This document shows positions 26,855 through 36,110 of a stretch of DNA of 64,000 nucleotides, piece after piece. The notes below the pieces were generated by a model that worked only from the letters and a program-made list of their open reading frames with translations, was not told where the DNA came from and did no database searches. The stretch is from Marinimicrobium agarilyticum DSM 16975 (GTDB lineage Bacteria > Pseudomonadota > Gammaproteobacteria > Pseudomonadales > Cellvibrionaceae). Location of the stretch: the NCBI RefSeq assembly GCF_000423345.1, contig NZ_AUHU01000009.1, positions 116,859 through 180,858 on the forward strand, given 5' to 3'. The position numbers and the translations under genes were made by a program. How positions within the stretch are numbered: the stretch's first letter is position 1; each line of letters opens with the position of its first letter.

Positions 26855-29800
26855 CTACTGGCAGGGCACCTTGCCCAAGCTCAGTACGTAGTAGATGTCA
26901 CCGGCCAGCGGTGAAGTAAAAGGCAGCTCGCCGTATTTGCCCGCCGTGGCGCTGACGTAATCCACCAGATCCTGACCGGCATCCAGGCGGAAGTCATTGA
27001 TGGTCGACTGTGACGCACCGGAGTAATCCTGCGCCAGGTCGCCCACGCTGCCCGAAGCATCCGTCAGCGGCGTTTGCGTGCTGGCATTCAGTTCGCAGGC
27101 GCCATCGGCAAACCACAGGTAGACTCCATCCGCGCGGTAATTGCCGCCGTCCACATCCCGGGTCAGGTTTTCAGACAACTCGCCCAAGGCGTCATTGACG
27201 TCATCCTTCTCCTGATGGATCTGATTGACCACCACCATATTGTCTTCCCACAACAGATCGGCGCCCACACGCACGCTCAGAATATCTTTGCGATAGTTCA
27301 CGAAGACGTTGTTGAACATGTGGGAGGTGCCGCGGCGGATCAGCGGAACCCGACGGCCGGTGTTACCCAAGCTGTCGTAGTGGTTGTCATCGGTCACAAA
27401 CGCATTGTTGTGCATGGTGGTGCGAATCTGCGCGTTGATCTCACGACTGTCGCTGGAGCCATGCAGCGAAGCGCGTTTTACATTGCGCACTTCGTTGAAG
27501 GACATGGTGATATCGTAGGCACCCACCTTCACATCAAACGCGGAGTCACCGGTCGTATCAAAAGTGTTTTTGTGAATCCAGATATCGTGGGACGCACCGG
27601 TGGCGCGAATCATATCCGGATCCAGACCATGGTCCTCAGTGTGGCCCGCACCCAGGAAGCTCAAGTGGGTCAGGATCACATTGTTGGAGGTCTTAACGGG
27701 CTGACCGGAGCTGTCGCTACCGATGGCAAAACCGTTGAACCGGAAGTAGGCATTGCTCATGCGTCCATCGATAGTGGTGTTGCCGCCAAGGACGATATTC
27801 CGAATGGGCAGATCGTTGTCGTTCAGTCGGTTGTTGAAAAACTCGTCCATACAAGAGGCGTTATCACCATAGCCGTTGTTGTCACACCACTGACGATAGT
27901 CCACGCATTCGGCTTCACTGCCACCGATGGCGTTCTGCACGTCGGCGTTGTCGCACTGCAGACGGTACATGGCCACTTCGGACGCGTCCGCAAAGTCGGA
28001 CTTGTCGAAGACCACCCAGTGGTGTTCGTCAGAGGTGATCGCGTCGAACAACTGCTGCTCCACGGAGGTGCTGCCGTTTTTGGTAATCACGGTCAGGGTG
28101 CTGTTGCCGTTGGGGTCATAACCCCCGAGAGCGTTTTCACCGTAACCCACCGGGCGACCCAGGGTCTGGGAGAGGCACTCGACAATTTCCTGATCACTCT
28201 GCAACGCGCCTTCCCGCCAGTCGACGTTCGGATCAGTCACCAATTCAATACAGCCGTTGCTGATCGGACCGGAGTAGTCCGGCGGAGTACCACCGTTGCT
28301 GCTGGATTGGCTGCTGGAACTGTCGCTGGAGGACGACGAGGACGATTCGCTGGAACTGCTGCTTTCACCACCGCCATCGCTGGACGAGCTGTCTTCGGAG
28401 CTGTTGGCGCTTGAAGAGGAGCCGCCGGAAACATCGCCACTGGCATTGTAGATTTCGAATTCACCAATGCGCGGCGCGCTGGTGGCACTTTCAATGATCA
28501 GGTTGACCTTGTACAGGTCGCGATCACCAAAGCCGGTGATGACACGCTCGATGCCCAGAGTGGAACCGGTCGCCAGTACTTCGTTGGTTTCGTGATCTTC
28601 CAGACGCCAACCGGTGGTCGCACCGTTGAGCTCACGAATAATCACGGTATTGAACGTACCGCCGAAGTTCTTCACCCCGACGCGTTCACCGCTGGTGCCT
28701 TCCGGCGCCCAGTAGCTCGCCAGGTTGCCGTCGTTGACGTTACCGAAGCTGCTGCCATCGCCTTTGCTGCTGCCATCCGCACCACCGCCAAGCGCCATGT
28801 TGCTACCCAGCTCGCCGGGTTGCTGATTGCCATTGTCGGCGGACGAAGAAGCATCGCTGCTGGACGCTTCACTGCTTTCGCTGCTCGAGCTGGATGAACT
28901 CTCACCGGAACCGCCGCCGGAAACCGGAGCATCCAGACAGTCGCTGACCACATCGGCACCGGCGTTAGCCAGCACGTGCGCTTTGACATCGTTTGCGAAC
29001 AGGCGACTGTAGCCGTAGGGTGGCACATAGCTGGTGGTGGACTGCACATCCGGTCCGGCGATGATATCGCCACCGGAGCCTTGCTCCCAGGTTACGTTGG
29101 TGAAGATATTGTCTTCCACATCCCAGTAGCCGATATCGTCGCTGTAGAAAGAAACGATCGGGTTGTGGGCATTCTCAAAGACATTGCCCTCCACCCGGAG
29201 GGTCGCGCCCATTCGGGAGTTGATCCCGGTGCTGATCACGCCGTCGTAATAGTTGTTGACCACGTGGCCTTCGCCAAAGCGGAACAACGGCAGGCGAGAG
29301 TTGGCGTTCGCCCAGTGGTTGCCCCAGAAGGTCACCCGGCGGTGGAAGTCATCGCCATCGCTGCTGCCCCACAGGGACGTCTTCCAGCTGTCGCGCAGCA
29401 CGTTGTAACTGACAGTGATGTTGTCGATCTCGCCCTTACCACTGACCAGCTCGTCGTAGTAGTCCTTGTCGACATCCAGAGAATTGTAGAAGGTATTGTG
29501 GTCGATCCAGATATTGCTGGAAGGCCCGTCCAGGGTGATGTGGTCCTTATCCCCAATGCGCACGTATCGCATGGTGATATTGCGCACAATCACATTGTTG
29601 GCCCGCCAGATTTTGATGCCGATGCCATCGAACAGGGCATTGTCGCCCACGCCGATGATCGAGACATCGTTCATGTCCTTGATTTCAAACTTGCTGACGC
29701 CCGAGTTATCCGCGGTGATGGTACCGTTGACGTAGATGGTCAGCGGCTCGCTGCCTTTGTTGTCCAGGGCCGCCGCCAGATCGGCGCCGTTGGTGACGGT

Positions 29801-30742
29801 GATTTCGGTTCCGCCCTGGCCGCCGGTGGTGCCATTGCCCATGGCCGCGAAGCCCTGAACGGTGTTGGCCTGCTCGCACGAGAGCTCCTCTCCCGGATTA
29901 CCGCTGGCTTCGCTGGAACTGCTGCTTGAGGAGCTTTCGGAAGAGGACTCTGAGGAACTTGCAGAGCTGCTGATCTCTGAGCTGTTTGCCTCCGAGCTTT
30001 GGCTGGACGCTTCGCTCGAACTCTCGCTTGAGGCTTCGCTGCTCGATTGGTTTTCCCCAACCACGCCATAAGGGTCGGGCTGGGACTCGCAGGTACTGCG
30101 AGAAATGCAGCTTTCGCTGTTTTCCCATCCCCAGCCGCTTTGGGTATCCGCGCAGAGGGGATAAGTGGTGCCGTACCAATTGCACTGGAGGCCGGTGGCT
30201 GGTTCGCTGGCAGCGTCAGAGGACTCGCTGCTCTGCTCGCTTGAAGAGGCCTCTGAGGAGCTACTGGAACTAACCGGCTCCGACGAGTTATAAACCTCGA
30301 ATTCGGCGATCTGCGGCGCTTCAGTCGCCGTCTCTATTACCAGGTTGACCTTGTAGAGGTTCTGCTCCCCAAAGCCGGAAATCACACGCTCCGCACCCAA
30401 TGTGGTGCCACTTGCAAGCACTTCGCCTGTTTCATGGTTTTCCAGACGCCAACTGGTCGTGGCGTTATTCAACTCGCGAATGACAACCGTGTTGAACGTA
30501 CTGTCAATATTCTTGACGCCGATACGCTCGCCACTGGAGGATTCCGGCTGCCAATAGCTACCGAGGTCACCGTCGACGACATTCCCATAGGAGCCGCTGC
30601 CTTTACTCGACCCATCAGCGCCCGCGCCGAGCGCCAGATTGGTTCCCGTTTGAGCGTAGGCAATTGCCGAGGATAATGCAGTGGCACAGAAAAGCACTGA
30701 GGCGTATCGGCCGATACGCCCAGGTTGGTTGATTATCTTCAT
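26855..30742 (-). CDS. Modular secreted pectate lyase with two PL1 domains, CBM10 and two discoidin-like modules
   Basis: A 1295-residue extracellular enzyme for pectin breakdown by beta-elimination. Order: signal peptide 1-30; F5/8-type (discoidin-like) beta-domain 32-153; Ser-rich linker; CBM10 183-222 with Cys187, 197, 212, 218; Ser-rich linker 230-285; PL1 beta-helix 288-604 with [16 protein letters not shown] and the catalytic-arginine block [11 protein letters not shown]; linker; second discoidin-like domain 647-767; linker 770-818; second, divergent PL1-like domain 828-1295 with [19 protein letters not shown] and RVPLIRRGT. Two complementary lyase domains in one chain is unusual. Poly-serine linkers are a hallmark of Cellvibrio/Saccharophagus secreted enzymes. 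The minus-strand SD lies in the AAGGTTTAGC leader. Confidence 0.92.
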   Translation of the reverse strand: MKIINQPGRIGRYASVLFCATALSSAIAYAQTGTNLALGAGADGSSKGSGSYGNVVDGDLGSYWQPESSSGERIGVKNIDSTFNTVVIRELNNATTSWRLENHETGEVLASGTTLGAERVISGFGEQNLYKVNLVIETATEAPQIAEFEVYNSSEPVSSSSSSEASSSEQSSESSDAASEPATGLQCNWYGTTYPLCADTQSGWGWENSESCISRSTCESQPDPYGVVGENQSSSEASSESSSEASSQSSEANSSEISSSASSSESSSESSSSSSSSEASGNPGEELSCEQANTVQGFAAMGNGTTGGQGGTEITVTNGADLAAALDNKGSEPLTIYVNGTITADNSGVSKFEIKDMNDVSIIGVGDNALFDGIGIKIWRANNVIVRNITMRYVRIGDKDHITLDGPSSNIWIDHNTFYNSLDVDKDYYDELVSGKGEIDNITVSYNVLRDSWKTSLWGSSDGDDFHRRVTFWGNHWANANSRLPLFRFGEGHVVNNYYDGVISTGINSRMGATLRVEGNVFENAHNPIVSFYSDDIGYWDVEDNIFTNVTWEQGSGGDIIAGPDVQSTTSYVPPYGYSRLFANDVKAHVLANAGADVVSDCLDAPVSGGGSGESSSSSSSESSEASSSDASSSADNGNQQPGELGSNMALGGGADGSSKGDGSSFGNVNDGNLASYWAPEGTSGERVGVKNFGGTFNTVIIRELNGATTGWRLEDHETNEVLATGSTLGIERVITGFGDRDLYKVNLIIESATSAPRIGEFEIYNASGDVSGGSSSSANSSEDSSSSDGGGESSSSSESSSSSSSDSSSSQSSSNGGTPPDYSGPISNGCIELVTDPNVDWREGALQSDQEIVECLSQTLGRPVGYGENALGGYDPNGNSTLTVITKNGSTSVEQQLFDAITSDEHHWVVFDKSDFADASEVAMYRLQCDNADVQNAIGGSEAECVDYRQWCDNNGYGDNASCMDEFFNNRLNDNDLPIRNIVLGGNTTIDGRMSNAYFRFNGFAIGSDSSGQPVKTSNNVILTHLSFLGAGHTEDHGLDPDMIRATGASHDIWIHKNTFDTTGDSAFDVKVGAYDITMSFNEVRNVKRASLHGSSDSREINAQIRTTMHNNAFVTDDNHYDSLGNTGRRVPLIRRGTSHMFNNVFVNYRKDILSVRVGADLLWEDNMVVVNQIHQEKDDVNDALGELSENLTRDVDGGNYRADGVYLWFADGACELNASTQTPLTDASGSVGDLAQDYSGASQSTINDFRLDAGQDLVDYVSATAGKYGELPFTSPLAGDIYYVLSLGKVPCQ

Positions 30743-30790
30743 GATGCTAAACCTTGTTTAACGTTATAAGTGTAATGGTCCGCGTCCTTT

Positions 30791-30826
30791 CAGCACCGCT
30801 CCTTTTTCTCTCACGGTGGCATTCAA
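30791..30826 (-). promoter_or_regulatory. Conserved upstream block shared by both pectate lyase genes (copy 1)
   Basis: This block, 50-85 bp upstream of the start codon, closely resembles 33041-33073 upstream of the second pectate lyase (common text GCTCCT, TCTCAC, ATTCAA with a short insertion). Conservation outside the coding region suggests a shared promoter or operator, or a duplicated 5' region. Confidence 0.45.
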
Positions 30827-30927
30827 TCATAAAGTCTGCCGCCAAAAGCGAGAACTGGCTCACAATTATTCTCGAAGGAAAGATGCCTCCTACATCACTT
30901 TGCTATGTAAAAGGTCGGTGTATATTT

Positions 30928-30968
30928 AAAAAAATCATTAGAAGGCTGCAGGCGATGCCCGCAGCCTT
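30928..30968 (-). terminator. Rho-independent terminator of the 659-aa pectate lyase
   Basis: AAGGCTGC (30942-30949) pairs with GCAGCCTT (30961-30968), with a further inner GGC/GCC pairing. On the minus strand it is followed a few bases later by seven Ts (30934-30928). It lies 32 bp beyond the stop codon. Confidence 0.65.
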
Positions 30969-30999
30969 GGCCTAAACCAGAGATGTTCAGTGCCCAGCC

Positions 31000-32979
31000 T
31001 TAGGGGCTGACACAGTCACTGATGACGCCGGCACCGGCATTGGCCAAAACGTGGCCCTTGGTATCGGCGGCGGATAGTCGGTTGTAGCTATAAGGCGGGG
31101 TATAGCTCACCGTGGACTGCACGTTCGGCCCGGCGATAACGTCACCACCTGAGCCTTCCTCCCAGGTCACGTTCGTGAAGATGTTGTCTTCCACATCCCA
31201 ATAACCGATTTCATCGCTGTAGAACGACACAATCGGATTCTGGGCGTTTTCGAAGACGTTACCTTCAACGCGCAGGGTGGCACCCATGCGGGAATTGACG
31301 CCGGTGCTGAGGACGCCGTCATAATAATTATTGACGACATGACCTTCGCCAAAGCGGTACAGCGGCAGGCGGGAGTTGGCATTCAACCAGTAGTTGCCCC
31401 AGAAGGTCACCCGGCGATGAGAGTCATCCCCGTCACTGCTACCCCAGAGAGAGGTTTTCCAGCTGTCGCGCAGAACATTGTAACTGACGGTAATGTTGTC
31501 GATGTCGCCCTTGCCGCTGACCAGCTCATCATAATAATCCTTGCCCACATCCAGTGAGTTATAGAAAGTGTTGTGGTCAATCCAGATGTTGCTGGACGTG
31601 CCGTCAATGGTGATGTGGTCTTTGTCCCCGATACGGACGTAACGCATGGTGATATTGCGCACGATGACGTTATTGGCCCGCCAGATTTTGATACCGATAC
31701 CATCGAACAGGGCATTGTCACCCACACCGATGATCGAGACATCATTCATGTCCTTGACATCAAATTTGCTCACATCGGAATTTCCGGGTGTGATGGTGCC
31801 ATCGACATAGATAGTCAGCGGTGTAGCACTGTCCTTTTTGGCATCAAGCGCCGCTGCCAGCTCGGTGCCAGTGGCGACCGTCACCACGTCACCGCCAGCG
31901 CCACCGGTAGTACCGCCGCCAAGGGATGCAAAGCCTTGAATGGTATTGGCCTGCTGGCAAGACAGCTCCTCACCGGGTTCAACGGGAGGGATGGAGCTGG
32001 ATGAGCTCGAAGACGAAGAGCTCTCAGAGCTGGACGAAGAACTGCTGGACGCATCGCCGCCACTGACCTCAATCCAGTCAAAGTTGGGACCGCCTTCACC
32101 CACATTGGCATCGAGCCGAATCACGTTACTGCCCGCAGCCAGATTGATCGTGACGGTTTGCGTGCTCCAACTGGGCCAACCGCCAGTGCCATTGAAGTCG
32201 ACACTGTTATCAACCACCGAGCCGTTGACGCTGAGCGTCATGGGACGATTGCTGGTGGTGCCATTGGCATAGCGTAGCGCCAGTGTGGCGCTTCCGGAGT
32301 CCGCCTGGTTGACCACCCATTCGATGTAGCTGTTGCTCTGATTCTCCAGATCGACAAAGCCGCTACCACTATAACCGGAGTGGTTTGAGGCAACCACGCC
32401 CGTGTAGTTCAACGCGTTCTCTCCCTCGTAGCGAACCGTTTCCCCACCCGGGTTCGGCGCGCTTGAAGATGAGGAGCTGCTCTGACTACTGGAGCTGCTT
32501 TGGCTTCCACCTCCGTCGCCATCGGCGTCGTAGAGTTCGAATTCGGCAATTTGGGGGGCAGTGCTCGCGCTGTCGATCAACAGGTTGACTTTGTACATCT
32601 GTCGTTCGCCAAAACCGCTGATCACCTGCTCGCTGCCCAAGCTCGAACCACTGGCGAGGATTTCGCCGGTTTCGTGATTTTCCAGCCGCCAGCCGGTGGT
32701 TGCGCCATTCAGTTCGCGAATGATCACGGTGTCGAACGTCGCCTCGAAATTCTTCACGCCGACTCGTTCGCCGCTGGTGCCTTCCGGCTGCCAGAAGGAA
32801 TTGAGGTCACCGTCAACCACATTGCCGTAGCTGGAGCCACTGGCTTTGCTGGAGCCGTCGGCGCCGCCACTTAACGCAAGGTTTGACCCCAGTTGGGCGT
32901 GGGCAAAAGGAACCATTGAAGAACATAAAACAATAGCGGATAACCGGCGCAAGGTCCGGTTTGGGTTGATTGCTTTCAT
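31000..32979 (-). CDS. Secreted pectate lyase with discoidin-like and CBM35/CBM6-like modules
   Basis: A 659-residue paralogue of the first half of its neighbour. Order: signal peptide 1-29; F5/8-type module 31-152; Ser linker 158-173; beta-sandwich carbohydrate-binding module 182-307 (opening VRYEGENALNYTGVV, ending NFDWIEVSG) of CBM6/CBM35 type; poly-Ser linker 310-330; single PL1 domain 340-658 with [13 protein letters not shown] and SRLPLYRFGEG. The PL1 and N-terminal modules are nearly identical to those of the 1295-residue protein, while the middle module is different, so domains have been shuffled. It would degrade polygalacturonate outside the cell. Its own terminator follows. Confidence 0.93.
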   Translation of the reverse strand: MKAINPNRTLRRLSAIVLCSSMVPFAHAQLGSNLALSGGADGSSKASGSSYGNVVDGDLNSFWQPEGTSGERVGVKNFEATFDTVIIRELNGATTGWRLENHETGEILASGSSLGSEQVISGFGERQMYKVNLLIDSASTAPQIAEFELYDADGDGGGSQSSSSSQSSSSSSSAPNPGGETVRYEGENALNYTGVVASNHSGYSGSGFVDLENQSNSYIEWVVNQADSGSATLALRYANGTTSNRPMTLSVNGSVVDNSVDFNGTGGWPSWSTQTVTINLAAGSNVIRLDANVGEGGPNFDWIEVSGGDASSSSSSSSESSSSSSSSSSIPPVEPGEELSCQQANTIQGFASLGGGTTGGAGGDVVTVATGTELAAALDAKKDSATPLTIYVDGTITPGNSDVSKFDVKDMNDVSIIGVGDNALFDGIGIKIWRANNVIVRNITMRYVRIGDKDHITIDGTSSNIWIDHNTFYNSLDVGKDYYDELVSGKGDIDNITVSYNVLRDSWKTSLWGSSDGDDSHRRVTFWGNYWLNANSRLPLYRFGEGHVVNNYYDGVLSTGVNSRMGATLRVEGNVFENAQNPIVSFYSDEIGYWDVEDNIFTNVTWEEGSGGDVIAGPNVQSTVSYTPPYSYNRLSAADTKGHVLANAGAGVISDCVSP

Positions 32980-33040
32980 AGTGCTTGAACCTTTTGATTA
33001 ACGTTATGGTTTTGGTTTAGGCCAAAAAACGTCTCCCTAT

Positions 33041-33073
33041 TAACACTGCTCCTCTCTCACAGCGGGATTCAAG
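33041..33073 (-). promoter_or_regulatory. Conserved upstream block shared by both pectate lyase genes (copy 2)
   Basis: Counterpart of 30791-30826, at a similar distance (62-94 bp) from the start codon. Downstream in both genes an AACGTTAT block also recurs. No known operator was recognised. Confidence 0.45.
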
Positions 33074-33224
33074 CACAGGGGTGGTTTTCAAAAATGAGAA
33101 CGTCTTCGCAGTTCAAATCAGTCAAGGCATAGACGGGAAAGACTAGCGTCAGAATCGTCATTGACTAGATGGATTTGAAATTTGGAAAACTTTTTATATT
33201 AAGAAACATTTTGGCTCGCCGGGA

Positions 33225-34520
33225 TTAACGACGGTCAATCCCTTCGGTCGAGGTATGTTGTTGAAGCCGGGTTTTGGCTTCGATCCACTGGCTCATGTAC
33301 TGAGTGCTGCGGTGGTGGTGATGGCGCAGCATTGCGCCGACGAAGTTGGCCTTGCGGTGTGCTTTCAGGCCCTCTTCCAGCACTCTGATTTGATGGGCAA
33401 AGGCGGACTGATAACGCTCTCGAGAGAAACCGTGAGTCAACACACGGGCCGCGCCTGCTTGGGCGAGACGCCACGCCCGCTCGTTCTGATACAGGTTTAC
33501 AGCGGCCTCGCAAATTGCTTCCGAAGTATTCTCCACCCGGCCCGGCCATTGATCTACCGACGCCATGGCTTCCGCGCCGATGGCAGTGGTGACACTGGGC
33601 GTGCCCGTTGCCATTGCATCAAGAAGCTTGCCTTTGATACCGGCGCCAAAGCGCAGCGGCGCCAGGCAAACCCGGCTGTGCGCCATTGTTGCCAACGCAT
33701 CCTCGACCCAGCCTTTTATCAGAAAGCCCTCGCGCCGATTCTCCAGCACCGTTGCTTTGGGGGGCGGGTAGGCCCCGACTACGTGCAACTCAGCGTCGGG
33801 AAGACTGGCGCGAATACGCGGCCATAAATCCTGCTTGAGCCAGAGCACTGCATCCCAGTTGGGGGCGTGACGGAAATTGCCGATGCTGATGAAGTGCCGA
33901 CGCTGCTCAAACCCGGGGGACGTCGTAGGTTTCGCAAAAATGGGAAGAGTGTGCAGCAACGCCGCCGGGACACCAAACTCTTCGCGCAGCAACGCTACCT
34001 CAAAAGACGATACCATCAGGCTCAAATCCGAACGATAAATGGACGCCAATTCTCTTTGCGTGATGTCCAGCTCTACCATGCGCTCATACAGCGCCCGCCT
34101 GTCATCAATGACCGGAATTGCGGTATGGGCATTACCGCCCGAGCGGGCCTTCATTATTTCCCACCGGGCCGCCCGCAGGCAGTGAAGGTCTTCGGTATCC
34201 AGAAGGCGAAGCGCGTCGGGACAGGTCCGGCTGACCCGCCAGCCAAACTGCTCCTCGGTCATGAAACGATCAAACAGCACGGCGTCCGGCTGCTGTTCGG
34301 CCAGCCACACCTCAAACTCGTCGGAATTGAGTGCTATCTCCGCCTCTTGAACCGAACGGGCTTTCAGGTCAATTCGGTGGGCCGAGGGTAGGGCCGCACT
34401 GGCAAACGTAATGCTCCAGCCACTGTCCTGGAACAGGTCCATCAGCTGGCACATGCGTGTGCCCGCGGCGGAGGATTGGGGTTCGGGCCAGACGCTGCCG
34501 AGAATAACGAGGTGTTTCAT
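33225..34520 (-). CDS. GT4-like glycosyltransferase
   Basis: A 431-residue cytoplasmic protein with a two-Rossmann glycosyltransferase layout. The N-terminal half opens with HLVILGSVWPEPQSSAAGTRM. The C-terminal half has SIGNFRHAPNWDAVLWL, ELHVVGAYPP, LIKGWVEDALATMAHSRVCLAPLRFGAGIKGKLLDAMA and TPSVTTAIGAEAM, the usual acceptor/donor-site pattern of GT4-type enzymes (GIKGKLLDAM block with Glu replaced). Donor and acceptor are unknown. It is immediately downstream of the LpxR-like gene by transcription (32-bp gap), so both may modify the cell surface. Confidence 0.8.
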   Translation of the reverse strand: MKHLVILGSVWPEPQSSAAGTRMCQLMDLFQDSGWSITFASAALPSAHRIDLKARSVQEAEIALNSDEFEVWLAEQQPDAVLFDRFMTEEQFGWRVSRTCPDALRLLDTEDLHCLRAARWEIMKARSGGNAHTAIPVIDDRRALYERMVELDITQRELASIYRSDLSLMVSSFEVALLREEFGVPAALLHTLPIFAKPTTSPGFEQRRHFISIGNFRHAPNWDAVLWLKQDLWPRIRASLPDAELHVVGAYPPPKATVLENRREGFLIKGWVEDALATMAHSRVCLAPLRFGAGIKGKLLDAMATGTPSVTTAIGAEAMASVDQWPGRVENTSEAICEAAVNLYQNERAWRLAQAGAARVLTHGFSRERYQSAFAHQIRVLEEGLKAHRKANFVGAMLRHHHHRSTQYMSQWIEAKTRLQQHTSTEGIDRR

Positions 34521-34552
34521 CCGCCAAGGTTACCAGAGTCCGGCCCGTCAAA

Positions 34553-35542
34553 TCAGAGTTTCCAGCCCAGTTTAAGGGCGCCAAATTCCTGCCGGGCGCT
34601 GGAATTCTTATCCAGCTTGGAATTATTGACGTAGCTTAGCGTCAGGCTGAACCGCTTCCAGGCGTAGGACGCGCCAGCGTAGAACGCATATTGGTCGTGG
34701 CGCAGGTCCGCGCTCTGGCCCGAGCGCAGGCCGCCACCGCTTACGAAAATCTGATTGTAGACATAATCCGCACCAACCCCGGTATAGACGTTCCAGCCAC
34801 TGTCGATGGCCATGGGGTTGCTGACCCGTCCGATGACCTGACCGGCCGTCCCGAAACTGCTCTCCAGGCCGCGACCGTAACGCACAAGCACCGCACCGCC
34901 CAGGGAGCTGCCGAGATTACCCAGAGAACCGCTGCCAATAAGCAGCAGATCGCTGCCCACACCTTCGTGATCGCCGCCACCGTAGCGCCAGACGCGGGTG
35001 CGCTTAATCTGCCCCACCGGCTCATCCTTGATTTGATAGTCCCAGCCCTGGGGCTCATTGGCGCCCACCAGCTTGTGAATCGCCCGTTGGGCCTCCTCGG
35101 CTCCGGAGGAAGGGCCGACAATCCCCACAGTGACGGCGAGTGTATCGGAGATACGCTCATCCACCAGGGTATAGGCCGAACGGAACATCAGCAGCCCGCC
35201 GTAAGGCGCATCATCCTCGTCGGGAACGGCTTTTTTGATGTTTTTGGGAGTCATCATCGCCTGGCCGAAGGTGAATTCATTGACCTGCAACTGGCCGTCG
35301 AACTCCGGCATCAACCAGCTGTTCAGCGGGCGCGTCAACAAGGCCGGCTTGAAATCTTCATCGCTGCTTTCGGAGAGGTCGAACCAGGAAAAGTAGAGGC
35401 CGTTGGTGTAGCCACCGCCATCTTTATCAAGGAACACGTCGTTGTGCCACAGGGTGGTAAACCAGTCAACATCGGCCCTGGCTGTCGTCACACAACAAAG
35501 AAAAAAGGTCAGCATCGCCGAGGCGGCAACACGCTTTTGCAT
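34553..35542 (-). CDS. LpxR-family outer-membrane lipid A deacylase
   Basis: Predicted outer-membrane barrel that removes the 3'-acyloxyacyl group of lipid A. ATG 35542 is chosen because CAGGAG lies 8 nt upstream; a GTG two codons earlier is too close to it. The 329 residues have a signal peptide (LTFFLCCVTTARA) and LpxR family marks: WHNDVFLDKDGGGYTNGLY, DDAPYGGLLMF, and GPSSGAEEAQRAIHKLVG with the expected active-site His, then GWDYQIKDEP. The C-terminus ends in a barrel-like strand (GALKLGWKL). It is the likely operon partner of the glycosyltransferase. Confidence 0.88.
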   Translation of the reverse strand: MQKRVAASAMLTFFLCCVTTARADVDWFTTLWHNDVFLDKDGGGYTNGLYFSWFDLSESSDEDFKPALLTRPLNSWLMPEFDGQLQVNEFTFGQAMMTPKNIKKAVPDEDDAPYGGLLMFRSAYTLVDERISDTLAVTVGIVGPSSGAEEAQRAIHKLVGANEPQGWDYQIKDEPVGQIKRTRVWRYGGGDHEGVGSDLLLIGSGSLGNLGSSLGGAVLVRYGRGLESSFGTAGQVIGRVSNPMAIDSGWNVYTGVGADYVYNQIFVSGGGLRSGQSADLRHDQYAFYAGASYAWKRFSLTLSYVNNSKLDKNSSARQEFGALKLGWKL

Positions 35543-35736
35543 AGACACAACTCCTGGCTGCGTCGGAGCGTTCCAGCACTAAGCCAGGGCGCCGACGGTG
35601 AATACTGTCAATGAGTACGAGGAATAAAGAGCGATCGATGATTGCTCAAAATATTATAGAAAAGGGTAGCATGCCCCCACCATAACCCATGTTAACAACT
35701 GTAATGGCAAGGTTGATGGGCGCCTGAAACGCGCTC

Positions 35737-35766
35737 GGGGCCCATTTCAACGCCTCATTGGGCCCC
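35737..35766. terminator. Inverted repeat downstream of the DUF3144 gene
   Basis: GGGGCCCA and TGGGCCCC are perfect 8-bp arms 14 nt apart. The element lies about 25 bp past the stop of the minus-strand DUF3144 gene and could end the RND operon. No T-run follows, so the call is weak. Confidence 0.4.
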
Positions 35767-35789
35767 GCGGGTCAATTTTTAGCCAACGG

Positions 35790-36110
35790 CTAATGGAGGG
35801 GATCCTCGGGGCGGTCTTTGGCGATATAGACCTTGTAATGCTCGCGATAATCCTCCAGGTCGGCTTCCAATTGTTCCCGGAACTGATCGCTCAGAAACGA
35901 CAGGGCCGAGGGCATCTCCTCGGTGTATTCCTTGCGATCCAGGGAGGCCGCCGCCACGACAAACGCGTTGAAACGCGAGCAGGCCTGAAGCAGAGCGGCG
36001 CTGACCAGGGCCGGGTCCCCGGCCTGATCCACGGCGTTGTTCGCCTGCTCAATAAACTGGTCCACCAGGTTCCAGAAGGTTTCTTCATCGTGTTCAGGGG
36101 GCTGATTCAT
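35790..36110 (-). CDS. DUF3144 family protein
   Basis: A 106-residue soluble, acidic, helical protein. FIEQANNAVDQAG and VSAALLQACSRFNAFVVAA match the DUF3144 family, small uncharacterised proteins of gammaproteobacteria. Its ATG follows the RND permease stop directly (TGA then ATG, no spacer), and its SD (GGAG) lies inside the permease gene, so it is translated from the same mRNA. Function unknown. Confidence 0.82.
   Translation of the reverse strand: MNQPPEHDEETFWNLVDQFIEQANNAVDQAGDPALVSAALLQACSRFNAFVVAAASLDRKEYTEEMPSALSFLSDQFREQLEADLEDYREHYKVYIAKDRPEDPLH

Noticed and set aside
27074..29929. Plus-strand open frames (446 and 317 aa) opposite the 1295-aa pectate lyase
   Set aside because: Antisense to clear PL1 and discoidin-like domains; Val/Ile/His-rich shadow translation.
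29879..30060. Repetitive tract resembling tandem repeats or CRISPR-like spacing
   Set aside because: It is the coding DNA of a poly-Ser/Glu linker; repeats are irregular codon-level Ser runs (also at 28290-28420 and 31985-32055).
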